Shown one piece after another: positions 19,502 to 28,789 of a DNA stretch of 64,000 nt. The notes under the pieces are model-generated. The model saw only the letters and a program-made list of their open reading frames with translations, ran no database searches and was not told the DNA's origin. This DNA is from Shewanella sp. NFH-SH190041. Lineage in GTDB: Bacteria > Pseudomonadota > Gammaproteobacteria > Enterobacterales > Shewanellaceae. The number at the start of each line of letters is the position of its first letter. Position 1 is the stretch's first letter. The stretch lies in the NCBI RefSeq assembly GCF_024363255.1, contig NZ_AP026070.1, positions 1,922,001-1,986,000 of the forward strand. The letters are read 5' to 3'. A program made the translations under genes and the position numbers.

Positions 19502-20869
19502 ATGAGCCCACAGCATCAGGCCGGCAGATTTTATTTACTTCTGATAATGATGCTGCTGATACCGCTGCAATTGGGTGCTGTTGGGCACAGCACCACCCCT
19601 TCTATGACTGCCGACCGGGCAGAGATACTGCAAAACCGTTTCCGTATTGACCATTTTACCGAGCAAGTTACCTTGCTGATCGCGCGGGAGTATGGCTCAG
19701 CGCCTGTGATTGTGATTACCCCGGATGGCAGTAAATGGTATTCCGACCGCTACCCTGACAATGTGAAATGGGAAGATGGCATGCCGGGGGATATGATCAC
19801 CATCGTCAAGCCGACTCCCGGCCCTTATCAACTGATTGGCACAGTTGCACCTGGTTCTAAGGTCCAGAAAGTCTCAAAGTTGCAGTTACAAATGGCGGCA
19901 TTGCCTCAGCCTTTGTATCAGGGTGAACGCTTAAAAGTAACGGCTGGGTTCGAGGATGAAGGCCAATTGGTGCGGATGCCGGGACTGAATTTTATGGTCA
20001 AATGGCGGGCTAAATTAGAGCCAGTCATTACCGCTGAAGATGAAATTTCCGTGTCAGCCGTGCTGCCGGTGGGTAAATTTGCCGATAATGGCCAAATGCA
20101 GGATGAACGGCCCGATGACGGTATTTTTACGGCAACATTGAATTTTCGTCATAAGTTAGGGCCTTACACTTTTACCGTTACTGCCAGTAATAAAATTTTT
20201 ACTCGAGAACTGACATTACCCCTCACGTTATCAGCATCTCCTATCCAGATCAGCCTGATTGAGCCGGATAACCATGAAATTGGCCGGTGGAAACTATTGA
20301 TTGATGTAGACGGCAGTAAGATCACCCCGGCGGATACCATATTGGATATTGAGATGTTTGGGCCGGGCAGTTTAGGGGCGCCGATACAGATTAAGGAGCT
20401 GACCAGTGGCAGTAATGAATATATTTTGCCGGAAATGACAGAATATGGTGGTTACCGTTTAACCGGGCTAATTGTGTCCACGACGGTCTCTGGTCGGGAA
20501 ATTCTATTAGATATGCCGGAGCAGTTTTTCCAGCGTGTCGAGCCACCACCACCACCGCCTGATCCTCGTATCCTTGCCGCAGAGCAGGCCAGACAAGAAG
20601 CCCTACGGGAACAGGCCCGTCGTAAAGGGATTATCACCAATATTATTGTTGCGAATGTGACTTTGTTCTTGCTGGGTATCGGCGGCATGTTTTTCTGGCG
20701 CTGGCGGCAAAAGGCGAAACAGCAGGCAGAAAATAATGAGGATGTCGATGCCTTGCTGACGGAAGGGCCAACGGCTGATGAGCCAACAGATGAAGGCGAT
20801 ACAGCGGCTTTGGATGAGATTGATTTAAATGAGCCGGATGATGCAAGCGCGCAAGAAGCTAAAAGTTAA
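19502..20869 (+). CDS. TIGR03503-type membrane-anchored protein
   Basis: A 455-residue protein of a gammaproteobacterial family that I recognise as TIGR03503, usually next to dnaQ in Shewanella and Vibrio; its function is unknown. It has an N-terminal signal sequence (hydrophobic about residues 12-27) and a large periplasmic part. A polyproline stretch (PPPPPPDPR, about 350) and a membrane helix (about 380-400, IIVANVTLFLLGIGGMFF) follow, then an acidic cytoplasmic tail of about 55 residues rich in Asp/Glu. The middle contains a TITVK-type and PDDGIFTATLNF segment reminiscent of Ig-like repeats. It starts nine bases after dnaQ, so the two are likely co-transcribed. Confidence 0.75.
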   Translation: MSPQHQAGRFYLLLIMMLLIPLQLGAVGHSTTPSMTADRAEILQNRFRIDHFTEQVTLLIAREYGSAPVIVITPDGSKWYSDRYPDNVKWEDGMPGDMITIVKPTPGPYQLIGTVAPGSKVQKVSKLQLQMAALPQPLYQGERLKVTAGFEDEGQLVRMPGLNFMVKWRAKLEPVITAEDEISVSAVLPVGKFADNGQMQDERPDDGIFTATLNFRHKLGPYTFTVTASNKIFTRELTLPLTLSASPIQISLIEPDNHEIGRWKLLIDVDGSKITPADTILDIEMFGPGSLGAPIQIKELTSGSNEYILPEMTEYGGYRLTGLIVSTTVSGREILLDMPEQFFQRVEPPPPPPDPRILAAEQARQEALREQARRKGIITNIIVANVTLFLLGIGGMFFWRWRQKAKQQAENNEDVDALLTEGPTADEPTDEGDTAALDEIDLNEPDDASAQEAKS

Positions 20870-21001
20870 CTTATCTGCGAAAGGGTGAGGGCTATGTGCC
20901 ATTTAGGTCTGATTTTGTTGATTAATTGCGCAGGTAATCATTTTTTGTCATAAAGCACTTGACCACATAAATGGCTGACAGTATTATGCGCCCATCTCAA
21001 C

Positions 21002-21078
21002 GGAGCGGTAGTTCAGTTGGTTAGAATACCGGCCTGTCACGCCGGGGGTCGCGGGTTCGAGTCCCGTCCGCTCCGCCA
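21002..21078 (+). tRNA. tRNA-Asp (anticodon GTC)
   Basis: A 77-base cloverleaf. The acceptor GGAGCGG pairs with CCGCTCC and the D-loop is TAGTTCAGTTGGTTAGA. The anticodon stem-loop CCGGCCTGTCACGCCGG carries GTC, the T-arm is GCGGGTTCGAGTCCCGT, and CCA is encoded at the 3' end. Confidence 0.98.
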
Positions 21079-21093
21079 ATGAGATATCACTTT

Positions 21094-21120
21094 AAAAGTC
21101 AGCTTATGCTGGCTTTTTTT
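21094..21120 (+). terminator. terminator after tRNA-Asp
   Basis: AAAAGTCAGC and GCTGGCTTTT pair around the loop TTAT, followed by further T residues. Confidence 0.85.
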
Positions 21121-21327
21121 GTATCTCCTGTCCGCACTTTTCTTTTACTTTATTACCTATCCACTTACCTATCTATATTATTTAGGCGAATTTAACGCAT
21201 GGTTTTATTTGTCGCTCACGATCTGAGCTTTTGATTTTAGCCAAGTGCGCTGGCCGAGCGATTGATACTGTGAAAATCACACCTATTGCTATTTACTCCT
21301 TTAACCATATTTTCTAAGACCTGCTGA

Positions 21328-21417
21328 CCTTTCAAGTTTATTTTTGCGGTAATTTGGGGGGGCTTTATACAAAGCAGAGGCTTTGATATGTCGTTGCGCT
21401 ATCTGATAAGCCGATAA
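21328..21417 (+). repeat. dispersed repeat, copy 2
   Basis: The same landmarks as at 13653-13756, in the opposite orientation relative to the window: CCTTTCAAG, GGGGGGCTTTA and the 24-base block at 21394-21417 containing GCGCTATCTGATAAGCCG. It lies in an 828-base stretch (21079-21906) with no supportable protein gene between tRNA-Asp and the permease leader. Confidence 0.7.
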
Positions 21418-21906
21418 CGTGGAGCAAGGTGCCGCAAATGCCGCCTAAAGGTTTAACTAAAAGGGCTTTATACGTTGTTGCGCAATTCTTGCTTAGCATG
21501 ACGAAACCACAAACTGCTCATCGCGCTCAAAACAGTTTTGTCTTGAACGAAATTTAATCATTAAAAGTTAATAGCCTTAGAGCCTTGTTATGGCAATGGC
21601 AAAACTATCAGATTGATAGGGTATGTTTTTGGCTTGTTAGGCATTTTTTGCTCATTTGCGCATAAAATCTATCTGTATGAATTTAAACAAGATTTATCTG
21701 TTAAATAGGGGGCGTAAAAAATTTTTTGGATTTTACGTTTTTTATTACTTGTCAAGGGGATAGTGTGGGTGCACAATTCGCCGCCGCTGCAATGAATAGA
21801 AAGGTTTTGCGGCAAAACTTTCACCAAAACAAGAGGCCGGATTACCCCCGGAAATGATAGCGAGATTGGCAGCAATCTCATGACAACCAGTTTAATGAGG
21901 AACACA

Positions 21907-22038
21907 ATGAAGCATGTTCGTGCTTTAGTGCCGGCTCTATCCGGCGTGCGCCAGCTAGGCGTAATTTGTTCACAGGGTGTTCACCCAATTTTCCCTATTG
22001 CCATGGTATCTCCGGCGTTACTACAGGAGATCGCTTAA
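21907..22038 (+). CDS. 43-residue leader ORF coupled to the putrescine permease
   Basis: ATG 21907 is preceded by GAGGAACACA, a good ribosome binding site. The frame reads [14 protein letters not shown], then a segment with [11 protein letters not shown] and PALLQEIA, and stops with TAA whose last A starts the permease ATG (TAATG at 22036-22040). This layout implies translational coupling: ribosomes finishing the leader re-initiate on the permease. The permease has only a weak site of its own inside the leader (CAGGAGATCG). I do not recognise the peptide. It could be a regulatory or arrest peptide sensing polyamines, or simply a coupling device. Confidence 0.6.
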   Translation: MKHVRALVPALSGVRQLGVICSQGVHPIFPIAMVSPALLQEIA

Positions 22039-23387
22039 TGTCTGCGCAACCTGTTGGTTTGAAACGTAGCCTGAAATTATGGCAAGTGGTGGTAATGGGT
22101 CTGGCATATCTTACGCCCATGGCGGTATTTGATACGTTCGGCATTGTCACGGACATTACTGATGGACATGTTCCCACGGCCTATTTGTTTGCCCTGCTGG
22201 GGATGCTATTTACGGCATTCAGCTATGGTCATTTAGTCCGTAAGTTTCCGGTAGCCGGTTCGGCATATACCTATGCGCAGAAGGTTTTTCATCCCTATAT
22301 CGGTTTTATGGTCGGCTGGACATCGCTGCTCGACTATATGTTTATGCCGATGATTAACCTGTTGCTGGCAAAAATTTATTTAAGTGCCATGTTCCCGGAG
22401 CTGGCACCATGGACTTATATCCTTGGCCTTGCTGTGGTGATGACGGTGCTGAATTTGAAAGGCATTAATCTGGTCGCGAACTTTAATGGCCTGATTGTGG
22501 GTATTCAGTTCAGTATTATCCTAGTGTTTATCGCGCTGATCGCATGGGGCGTATACCATGGTGAAGGTCTGGGGACCGTCGCTAGCAGCCGGCCGTTGTT
22601 CTCCGAGCATATGCATATGGGGGCACTATTTACCGGGGCTTCGATTTTATGTCTGTCGTTCCTTGGTTTTGATGCCATCAGTACGCTGAGCGAAGAAACC
22701 AAGGACGCCCAGCGAGTGATCCCTCGCGCCATTGTGCTGACAGCATTAATCGGTGGTATTTTGTTTATCACCGTATCTTATTTCCTGCAGCTGTATTTCC
22801 CTGATGCATCACGGTTCCAGCATCCTGATGCGGTACTACCGGAAATAGCCCTGTATGTGGGAGGTAAATTCTTCCAAGCTGTTGTACTGGTATGTACTAC
22901 TGTGGCGGTATTAGCGTCAGGTCTGGCATCCCATGCAGGGGTATCACGTTTGTTGTATGTGATGGGACGGGATAAGGCTCTGCCAAAGCGCTTTTTCTCC
23001 TATGTACATCCTAAGTGGCAGACGCCAGCACTGAATGTGCTGCTGATTGGCCTGTTGGCATTGTCGGCGATTTTCTTTGATTTGGAGATGGCATTGGCAC
23101 TGATTAACTTTGGTGCGCTGGTGGCCTTTACTTTCGTCAACTTGGCTGTGATTGCACATTTCTACCTGAAATTAGGACATCATAAGACACTGAAGGATCA
23201 CCTAGTGTATTTGATCCTGCCAATGTGTGGTGCTGCTTGTATCGGGGTGCTATGGATTAATCTGGAGCCATCGTCTTTTGAATTGGGTCTGATTTGGATG
23301 GCGCTGGGTGGCTTGTATTTACTACTGCGTAAGACCGTCTTTAAGACTTCATTCGGTAATAAAGAAGAAACAGTGATTGCTTCTTAA
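22038..23387 (+). CDS. puuP: putrescine importer (PuuP-like APC permease)
   Basis: This is an amino acid-polyamine-cation permease expected to import putrescine with protons across the inner membrane. The 449 residues form about 12 membrane helices and closely follow E. coli PuuP as I recall it: [87 protein letters not shown] and [12 protein letters not shown]. The start at 22038 ([12 protein letters not shown]) overlaps the stop of a leader ORF. An in-frame upstream ATG at 21966 would lie inside that ORF and is not favoured. No puu catabolic genes are adjacent. Confidence 0.85.
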   Translation: MSAQPVGLKRSLKLWQVVVMGLAYLTPMAVFDTFGIVTDITDGHVPTAYLFALLGMLFTAFSYGHLVRKFPVAGSAYTYAQKVFHPYIGFMVGWTSLLDYMFMPMINLLLAKIYLSAMFPELAPWTYILGLAVVMTVLNLKGINLVANFNGLIVGIQFSIILVFIALIAWGVYHGEGLGTVASSRPLFSEHMHMGALFTGASILCLSFLGFDAISTLSEETKDAQRVIPRAIVLTALIGGILFITVSYFLQLYFPDASRFQHPDAVLPEIALYVGGKFFQAVVLVCTTVAVLASGLASHAGVSRLLYVMGRDKALPKRFFSYVHPKWQTPALNVLLIGLLALSAIFFDLEMALALINFGALVAFTFVNLAVIAHFYLKLGHHKTLKDHLVYLILPMCGAACIGVLWINLEPSSFELGLIWMALGGLYLLLRKTVFKTSFGNKEETVIAS

Positions 23388-23404
23388 TCTTGGATCTTAA
23401 TGAT

Positions 23405-23433
23405 AAAAAATCCGGCCTAGCGCCGGATTTTTT
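23405..23433 (+). terminator. terminator after the permease
   Basis: AAAATCCGGC and GCCGGATTTT pair around a short loop and are followed by T residues. The rest of 23434-23728 is AT-rich and shows no gene; it should hold the promoter of the antiporter. Confidence 0.9.
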
Positions 23434-23728
23434 ATGTCTGTGATTTGTCGCTGATGGCAACGGCCAAGGCCATATTAAGCTGTTACAGCACATGCCATAG
23501 CATTGCTAGCCGGTATGTACACTGTTGCAATTTAGCCACGGAATTTTGCTTGTCTATCTGCTAATGGTTTAACTTGTTAAAAAAGCAATAAGCTTGCGGT
23601 TTTTCTTAATTTATTTTCATGGGTGTTTACTTTGTTTAATGTTTAAGATCAATGGATTAAAAACATTTGTCGGTTATTTTTCACGCGTTGATTAAAAATA
23701 ACTCAGATCGTAAACAAGGATTTATTTC

Positions 23729-25576
23729 ATGGTAGAGCAGTTAACTGCGATGCTGGCCCTGGTGGGGGTGTTGTCAATATTCTGTCAATGGTTGGGGTGG
23801 AAAACGCACCTACCAGCCATTTTGCCCTTATTAGTCTGCGGCTTGGCTGTAGGGCCTGGACTTGGGTTATTAAACCCGGATGCGTTGTTTGGGGAATTAT
23901 TATTTCCCATTATTTCGCTTGGGGTTGCCATCATCTTATTTGAAGGGGCTTTAACCCTGAATTTCAAAGAGATCCGCGATCATGGCCAGATGGTGGTGCA
24001 CCTAGTCACCATCGGAATGTTGGTCACTTGGGTCACCATATCATTGGCATGTTATCTGTTAATGGGGTTTGCGCCGGGGCTCGCAATGCTATTTGGTGCC
24101 TTGGTCGTGGTCACCGGTCCGACGGTTATTGTGCCCATGGTGCGCAGTATCCGCCCTGCGGCCAATCTTGGCAGTATTTTACGTTGGGAAGGGATAGTGA
24201 TTGATCCCATTGGGGCGCTGCTGGCGGTACTGGTATATGAGTATTGGGTGGCAGTGAATGATCCCGCTACCCATGTGTTGCAAGCATTGGGGTTAACCCT
24301 ATTAGTTGGATTAGGGCTGGGATGTTTAGCCGGGTGGCTGATGGGGCAGGTATTGCATCGCCGGCTGATCCCCCATTATTTGCGCAATACCGCAGTGCTG
24401 ACATTGATGCTGGGCGTATTTGTCTTTTCTAATGCCGTAGAGGAAGAGTCAGGTTTGCTGACTGTGACAGTGATGGGTATTTGGTTGGCGAATATGCGCG
24501 GACTGGATATTTCCGACATTATTGAATTTAAAGAAACGCTGACAGTGCTGATGATTTCGGCTCTGTTTATTTTGCTGGCGGCCCGTCTGGATTCCCATGC
24601 CTTGCTAAGTTTGGGGTGGGGCGGTATCGGGGTACTGCTGGTGGTACTATTTATTGCCCGGCCTCTGAGTGTTTGGATAAGCGGTATTGGTACCCGGTTA
24701 AGTTGTAAAGAAAAATGGTTTCTCAGTTGGATGTCACCAAGGGGGATTGTTGCCGCCGCCGTGTCATCACTGTTTGCCATTAAATTGCAGGATAAAGGCG
24801 TGCCGGGTGCCGATCTTATTGTACCTTTGGTGTTTGCCGTGATTATCGGCACAGTGGTTATTCAGAGCTTAACGGCATCACGCTGGGCTAAATTTTTGGG
24901 GGTGCAGATGAACTCACCCCAAGGGTTATTAATTTTTGGCGCATCAGCTTTTCCCCGGGCGTTAGCAAAATTGCTTAATCAGCGTGGTATTCGGGTGCTA
25001 TTGGCCGATACTAACTGGAATAATATCCGTTTAGCACGCATGGAAAATATTCCTGTCTATTTCGGTAATCCGGCTTCCGAGCATGCGGAAAACCATTTGG
25101 ATTTAACTGATATTGGTCGAGTATTGGTGATGTCTCCTTACCGTAAACTTAACCCACTGGTAAATTTCTATTATCAGGAAGTGTTTGGTGATGACAAAGT
25201 TTATGGTTTAAATAATATTGATGTACGTAGTGCAAGATTACAGCTGTCAGAGGCGTATTTGCGGAGTTTGTGCCTATTTGCGCCGGGTATTTCTTATGCA
25301 AAACTGGCCAGTTTAATGGCTAAGGGCGCCGCGGTAAAAAGTACCCAGATCACCACAAGCTTTAGCATGCAAGACTTTAGACAACGCTATGGTGATGATG
25401 CCTTAATACTGGCGGTGATACAGGAAGGCAAGTTAAGCGTGATGACGTCTGGAGCTTCATTACCTGCAGGTGAATATGACTTGATTAGCTTGATCCCGGC
25501 CACAGATGCCGACAGGGAAGCGAGTGTATCAGACGAACCCTTAGGTTCAGTAATATCCGATGACATAGCTAATTAA
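23729..25576 (+). CDS. cation:proton antiporter with C-terminal TrkA-N-like domain (CPA1, NhaP type)
   Basis: A 615-residue inner-membrane antiporter exchanging Na+ or K+ for H+. Roughly the first 390 residues form 12-13 helices with CPA1 signatures: the ILFEGALTLNF segment, GALVVVTGPTVIVPMV (the acidic-site region, here VTGPTV in place of the commoner TDPV) and SWMSPRGIVAAAVSSLFA. From about residue 395 (LLIFGASAFPRALAKLLNQRGIRVLLADTN) a Rossmann-like TrkA-N/RCK domain follows, suggesting gating by nucleotide. It stands alone with its own terminator. Ion preference cannot be told from sequence. Confidence 0.82.
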   Translation: MVEQLTAMLALVGVLSIFCQWLGWKTHLPAILPLLVCGLAVGPGLGLLNPDALFGELLFPIISLGVAIILFEGALTLNFKEIRDHGQMVVHLVTIGMLVTWVTISLACYLLMGFAPGLAMLFGALVVVTGPTVIVPMVRSIRPAANLGSILRWEGIVIDPIGALLAVLVYEYWVAVNDPATHVLQALGLTLLVGLGLGCLAGWLMGQVLHRRLIPHYLRNTAVLTLMLGVFVFSNAVEEESGLLTVTVMGIWLANMRGLDISDIIEFKETLTVLMISALFILLAARLDSHALLSLGWGGIGVLLVVLFIARPLSVWISGIGTRLSCKEKWFLSWMSPRGIVAAAVSSLFAIKLQDKGVPGADLIVPLVFAVIIGTVVIQSLTASRWAKFLGVQMNSPQGLLIFGASAFPRALAKLLNQRGIRVLLADTNWNNIRLARMENIPVYFGNPASEHAENHLDLTDIGRVLVMSPYRKLNPLVNFYYQEVFGDDKVYGLNNIDVRSARLQLSEAYLRSLCLFAPGISYAKLASLMAKGAAVKSTQITTSFSMQDFRQRYGDDALILAVIQEGKLSVMTSGASLPAGEYDLISLIPATDADREASVSDEPLGSVISDDIAN

Positions 25577-25686
25577 TAGCACAGTTAATCGATAGCATAG
25601 TTAATGAATAACCAGCCTCTGGCCTGTGACAGCGCTCGCGTTGATACTATTTCAAGCTGAGTATCTCGATGTTATCCGTTAGCTTT

Positions 25687-25718
25687 AAAACCGGGGAATT
25701 TAATGTCTCCGGTTTTTT
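25687..25718 (+). terminator. terminator after the antiporter
   Basis: AAAACCGG (25687-25694) pairs with CCGGTTTT (25709-25716), followed by T residues. Just after the antiporter stop (25577-25611) there is a short imperfect tandem repeat of the type TAGCATAGTTAATGAA. Confidence 0.8.
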
Positions 25719-25776
25719 GTTGCTGCGACGACACTATTTCTATGTGGTGGTGATTTCCTCGTCTTTTGATAGACTG

Positions 25777-25806
25777 CCCTTGAGCATGATGGTGATAGCT
25801 CAAGGG
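25777..25806. other. isolated stem-loop in the intergenic region
   Basis: CCCTTGAGC (25777-25785) and GCTCAAGGG (25798-25806) form a perfect 9-bp stem with a 12-base loop. There is no T-run, so it is not a classical terminator. It lies 100 bases upstream of the next gene and could be an RNA structure or part of a regulatory leader. Confidence 0.4.
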
Positions 25807-25905
25807 CTGCGACATTCAGTGCTTAAATACTGCCTTACCTGATGGGAGAGAAATTAATTTGCGCTTTTAGCGAGTTATTCGTTAACACATGTAAAAAGGA
25901 TTTTT

Positions 25906-27327
25906 ATGAAAATAATCCATCACGGTGCTGTCCAAGGGGTTACGGGCTCCTGTCATCAGTTATTTATCAATGCCAATAACAGTATTTTGGTTGATTGCGG
26001 GCTGTTTCAAGGCGATGAAGCGGGTAATAACGACAATAATCCACTGCCAATAAAATTTGAAATTGACACGGTTCAGGCGCTCATTATTACTCACTGCTAT
26101 ATTGATCATGTTGGTCGCCTCCCTTATCTACTTGCCGCGGGATTTAACAAGCCAATTTATGCGACAACGGCTACAGTCGCGCTGTTGCCAATGGTGATCG
26201 AAGATGCACTTAAAGTTGGTGTTACTCGCAATAAAAGCCTTATTGCTGGCGTGATGACCAAGTTAAAACAGCTTTTGATACCGATAGCATATGGGCAATG
26301 GTTTTCGTTATCTTTAGTCAACGAGAGAAATGGAGAATATCCTGAATTGTCTGCAGATGAATATGCTCAAGCGCGGGTAAAATTCAAACCTGCAGGGCAT
26401 ATTCTAGGTTCAGCTTATGTTGAAATAGATTTAGGTAAACGCCCCAATAACCATAGGGTTGTATTTTCAGGAGATCTTGGAGCCAGTTATACTCCCTTGC
26501 TGGCATCTCCTAAGAGTCCCTATAGCGCAGATACGTTAGTTATTGAGTCCACTTATGGGGATAAAATTCATCAAGGGCGTCGGCAAAGAAGTAAACAGCT
26601 TCAACAGGTAATTGAAAAGGCTGTCAGTGATAATGGGGTTGTATTGATCCCAGCATTTAGCATTGGGCGAACACAGGAATTACTCTATGAGCTAGAAAAT
26701 ATTATCTATAAAAATCAGTATGATAATATATGGAAACAGATTGAAATTATTGTTGACTCTCCGATGGCCGCTAACTTTACTAAGTACTATCAACAGTTTA
26801 AAAAACTGTGGGATAGTGAGGCACGCCAAAAGATAACCCAACAACGTCATCCTCTGGATTTTGATCAGCTTTTTACCATAGACACCCATCAACAGCACTT
26901 GTCTGTGGTTAATTATTTGTCTAATAGAAATAAACCCGCCATAGTGATAGCAGCCAGTGGAATGTGTGCCGGTGGTCGCATTGTTAATTATTTAAAACAA
27001 TTTTTATCTGATAAATCAGCTGATGTTATTTTTGTTGGTTATCAGGCACAAGGGACACTTGGCCGTGACATACAATTTTATGGCCCTCAAGGTGGGTATG
27101 TGTATCTGGATGATAAAAGAATTGATATTAAAGCTGGGATACATAGTATTAGTGGATATTCAGCCCATGCTGATCAGAAGGATTTATTAAGTTTTGTTAA
27201 AGGGATACGTCATAAGCCAAGTAGTATTATTATTGTTCATGGCGATAGTGAGGCGAAACAAGCACTCAAAAATAAATTTCGCCAATTATTACCCGAGACA
27301 AATGTGACAATAGGTAATAATGAGTAA
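25906..27327 (+). CDS. RNA-type metallo-beta-lactamase fold protein (CPSF/beta-CASP family)
   Basis: A 473-residue protein of the MBL/beta-CASP/RMMBL type, whose members are zinc-dependent exo- or endoribonucleases. It has GAVQGVTGSCHQ, then the metal motif at residues 63-68, later GHILGSA, SGDLG, ESTYGD and PAFSIGRTQELLYEL (beta-CASP), ASGMCAGGRIVNYLK, and C-terminal HSISGYSAHADQKDLL (RMMBL). The metal motif is His-Cys-Tyr-Ile-Asp-His where the family has HxHxDH. The second histidine, a zinc ligand, is Tyr65 (codon TAT; CAT would restore it). AAAAAGGA precedes the ATG. Base composition is more AT-rich than in the genes before it. Confidence 0.85.
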   Translation: MKIIHHGAVQGVTGSCHQLFINANNSILVDCGLFQGDEAGNNDNNPLPIKFEIDTVQALIITHCYIDHVGRLPYLLAAGFNKPIYATTATVALLPMVIEDALKVGVTRNKSLIAGVMTKLKQLLIPIAYGQWFSLSLVNERNGEYPELSADEYAQARVKFKPAGHILGSAYVEIDLGKRPNNHRVVFSGDLGASYTPLLASPKSPYSADTLVIESTYGDKIHQGRRQRSKQLQQVIEKAVSDNGVVLIPAFSIGRTQELLYELENIIYKNQYDNIWKQIEIIVDSPMAANFTKYYQQFKKLWDSEARQKITQQRHPLDFDQLFTIDTHQQHLSVVNYLSNRNKPAIVIAASGMCAGGRIVNYLKQFLSDKSADVIFVGYQAQGTLGRDIQFYGPQGGYVYLDDKRIDIKAGIHSISGYSAHADQKDLLSFVKGIRHKPSSIIIVHGDSEAKQALKNKFRQLLPETNVTIGNNE

Positions 27328-27594
27328 TGTTTGAACTGACTTATTTAAAATATACATCTTAGAATAGATTGTTATGATTAAAATAAGAATTAATAATGAA
27401 TTTAAAATTTAGGGTTTTTATTGTTAAAGATAGAGCGCATGAAAGAAGTATTTAAGTTATTTGGTAGAGTAAAAGTAATAATAAGATGGGTAATCATATA
27501 TTGAAAAAATATACTTGTGTCTAAAATGGTATACAACCCAATCGATTTTTTAAGGTATGTTCCTTAGCACGACATAAAAATCATGGGAGAGCGC

Positions 27595-28497
27595 ATGACA
27601 ACAAAAGTAAAGTATTTTACGAATACTATTATTTTTCTACTCTATTTAGCCGGAATGTCTTCTTCAAATGTGATGGCCGTTGAATTACCTTTGCTTGCGG
27701 ATGAAGCCAGAGAGCAAGGTTATATTGTCCCTAAACCTTTTGGTATCAGTATTGGCAGTATGCGGATTGAGCAAGATATCATAATAGATAAAGTGGGTTT
27801 TTCTAATTTGGCACTGGGGCCGCAACCACTTGAAAATGATGCCTTTAAAATACATGCCGCACCGGGTAGCCAGAAAAATTGGCTCAATACGTTTCGGGCT
27901 GATGTGTGGTTACTGCCTTTTTTAAATTTGTATGCCTTAGGGGGCAAAGTGACCGGAGATTCTGACACGCTAGTTACTATCCAAAAGATTCATATTCCTC
28001 CTATGCCACCAATTGAATCACCTATGGCACCGTTTGATTTCAAACTTGATTTGGATGGTTATCTCTATGGTGGTGGATTGGTATTGGTTGGCAGTCGAGG
28101 TAATTGGTTTGCCATGATTGATGCCAGTATTACCCGTACCAATTTGACCGTGCTCGACGGTAATATTGATGCGTTTGTAGTGTCTCCTAAGTTAGGGTAT
28201 GACTTTGCTGATCAAGGTTTACCTCTTAAGATTTGGCTAGGGGGAATGTACCAACACGTGGATCAGAATTTAACTGGCTATATCCATAAATTAGCTTTAC
28301 CGCCGCAATTGGATGCGATATTAAAAATGGTTGATGGTGAAGGAGAGGGACGTTTTAATGTTGAGCAGCAACTATCTAGCCCCTGGAATACACTTGTCGG
28401 GCTCCAATATCAAATGTTTGATAGTTTTTCTATCATTGGCGAGATGGGGTTTAGCGGGCGGAAAAACGCCATGTTGTCATTAGAATACCGTTTTTGA
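27595..28497 (+). CDS. outer-membrane beta-barrel-like protein
   Basis: A 300-residue secreted protein. The signal peptide is about residues 1-28 (KYFTNTIIFLLYLAGMSSSNVMA). The rest alternates hydrophobic and polar residues in strand-like blocks (LNTFRADVWLLPFLNLYALGG, DGYLYGGGLVLVG, MLSLEYRF) and ends in Phe, as outer-membrane proteins do. I choose ATG 27595 because GGGAGAG lies just upstream; an ATG at 27583 has no ribosome binding site. The family is not named with confidence. The next gene also encodes an exported protein in the same direction. Confidence 0.65.
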   Translation: MTTKVKYFTNTIIFLLYLAGMSSSNVMAVELPLLADEAREQGYIVPKPFGISIGSMRIEQDIIIDKVGFSNLALGPQPLENDAFKIHAAPGSQKNWLNTFRADVWLLPFLNLYALGGKVTGDSDTLVTIQKIHIPPMPPIESPMAPFDFKLDLDGYLYGGGLVLVGSRGNWFAMIDASITRTNLTVLDGNIDAFVVSPKLGYDFADQGLPLKIWLGGMYQHVDQNLTGYIHKLALPPQLDAILKMVDGEGEGRFNVEQQLSSPWNTLVGLQYQMFDSFSIIGEMGFSGRKNAMLSLEYRF

Positions 28498-28720
28498 GGG
28501 ATTTATTTAGCTTGTTGTATATAGGGAGAGTGTGAAGCTGAGTAATTTGATACTGACCGTTGAGTTTCAGATGATGAAAGCTAATCTCCTAGATAAGAGC
28601 TAATCAATTGAAATACAGCAAATAATTTTTAAGTATCAAGGGAAAGCTGTTTTCTTGTTGCGAAAAGTGATTATTTGTTTTACCTTTGTCGTTATTAAGT
28701 GTAAATATGGTGTTATTTAT

Positions 28721-28770
28721 GAGAATAGCATATAGCTGCAGCTGATCATAACAGCTGCTTTTCTATTCTC
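28721..28770. promoter_or_regulatory. double stem-loop upstream of the DUF4056 gene
   Basis: GAGAATAG (28721-28728) pairs with CTATTCTC (28763-28770). Inside it GCAGCTG (28738-28744) pairs with CAGCTGC (28752-28758) and is followed by TTTT. The inner hairpin with its T-run can act as a terminator for the upstream gene. The outer arm would extend it and ends 19 bases before the next start codon. Confidence 0.45.
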
Positions 28771-28789
28771 AATAGAGCAAGTGTGAATA

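Noticed and set aside
21669..21905. 78-codon minus-strand ORF before the permease leader
   Set aside because: No ribosome binding site and no domain; it lies in the probable promoter/leader of the permease.
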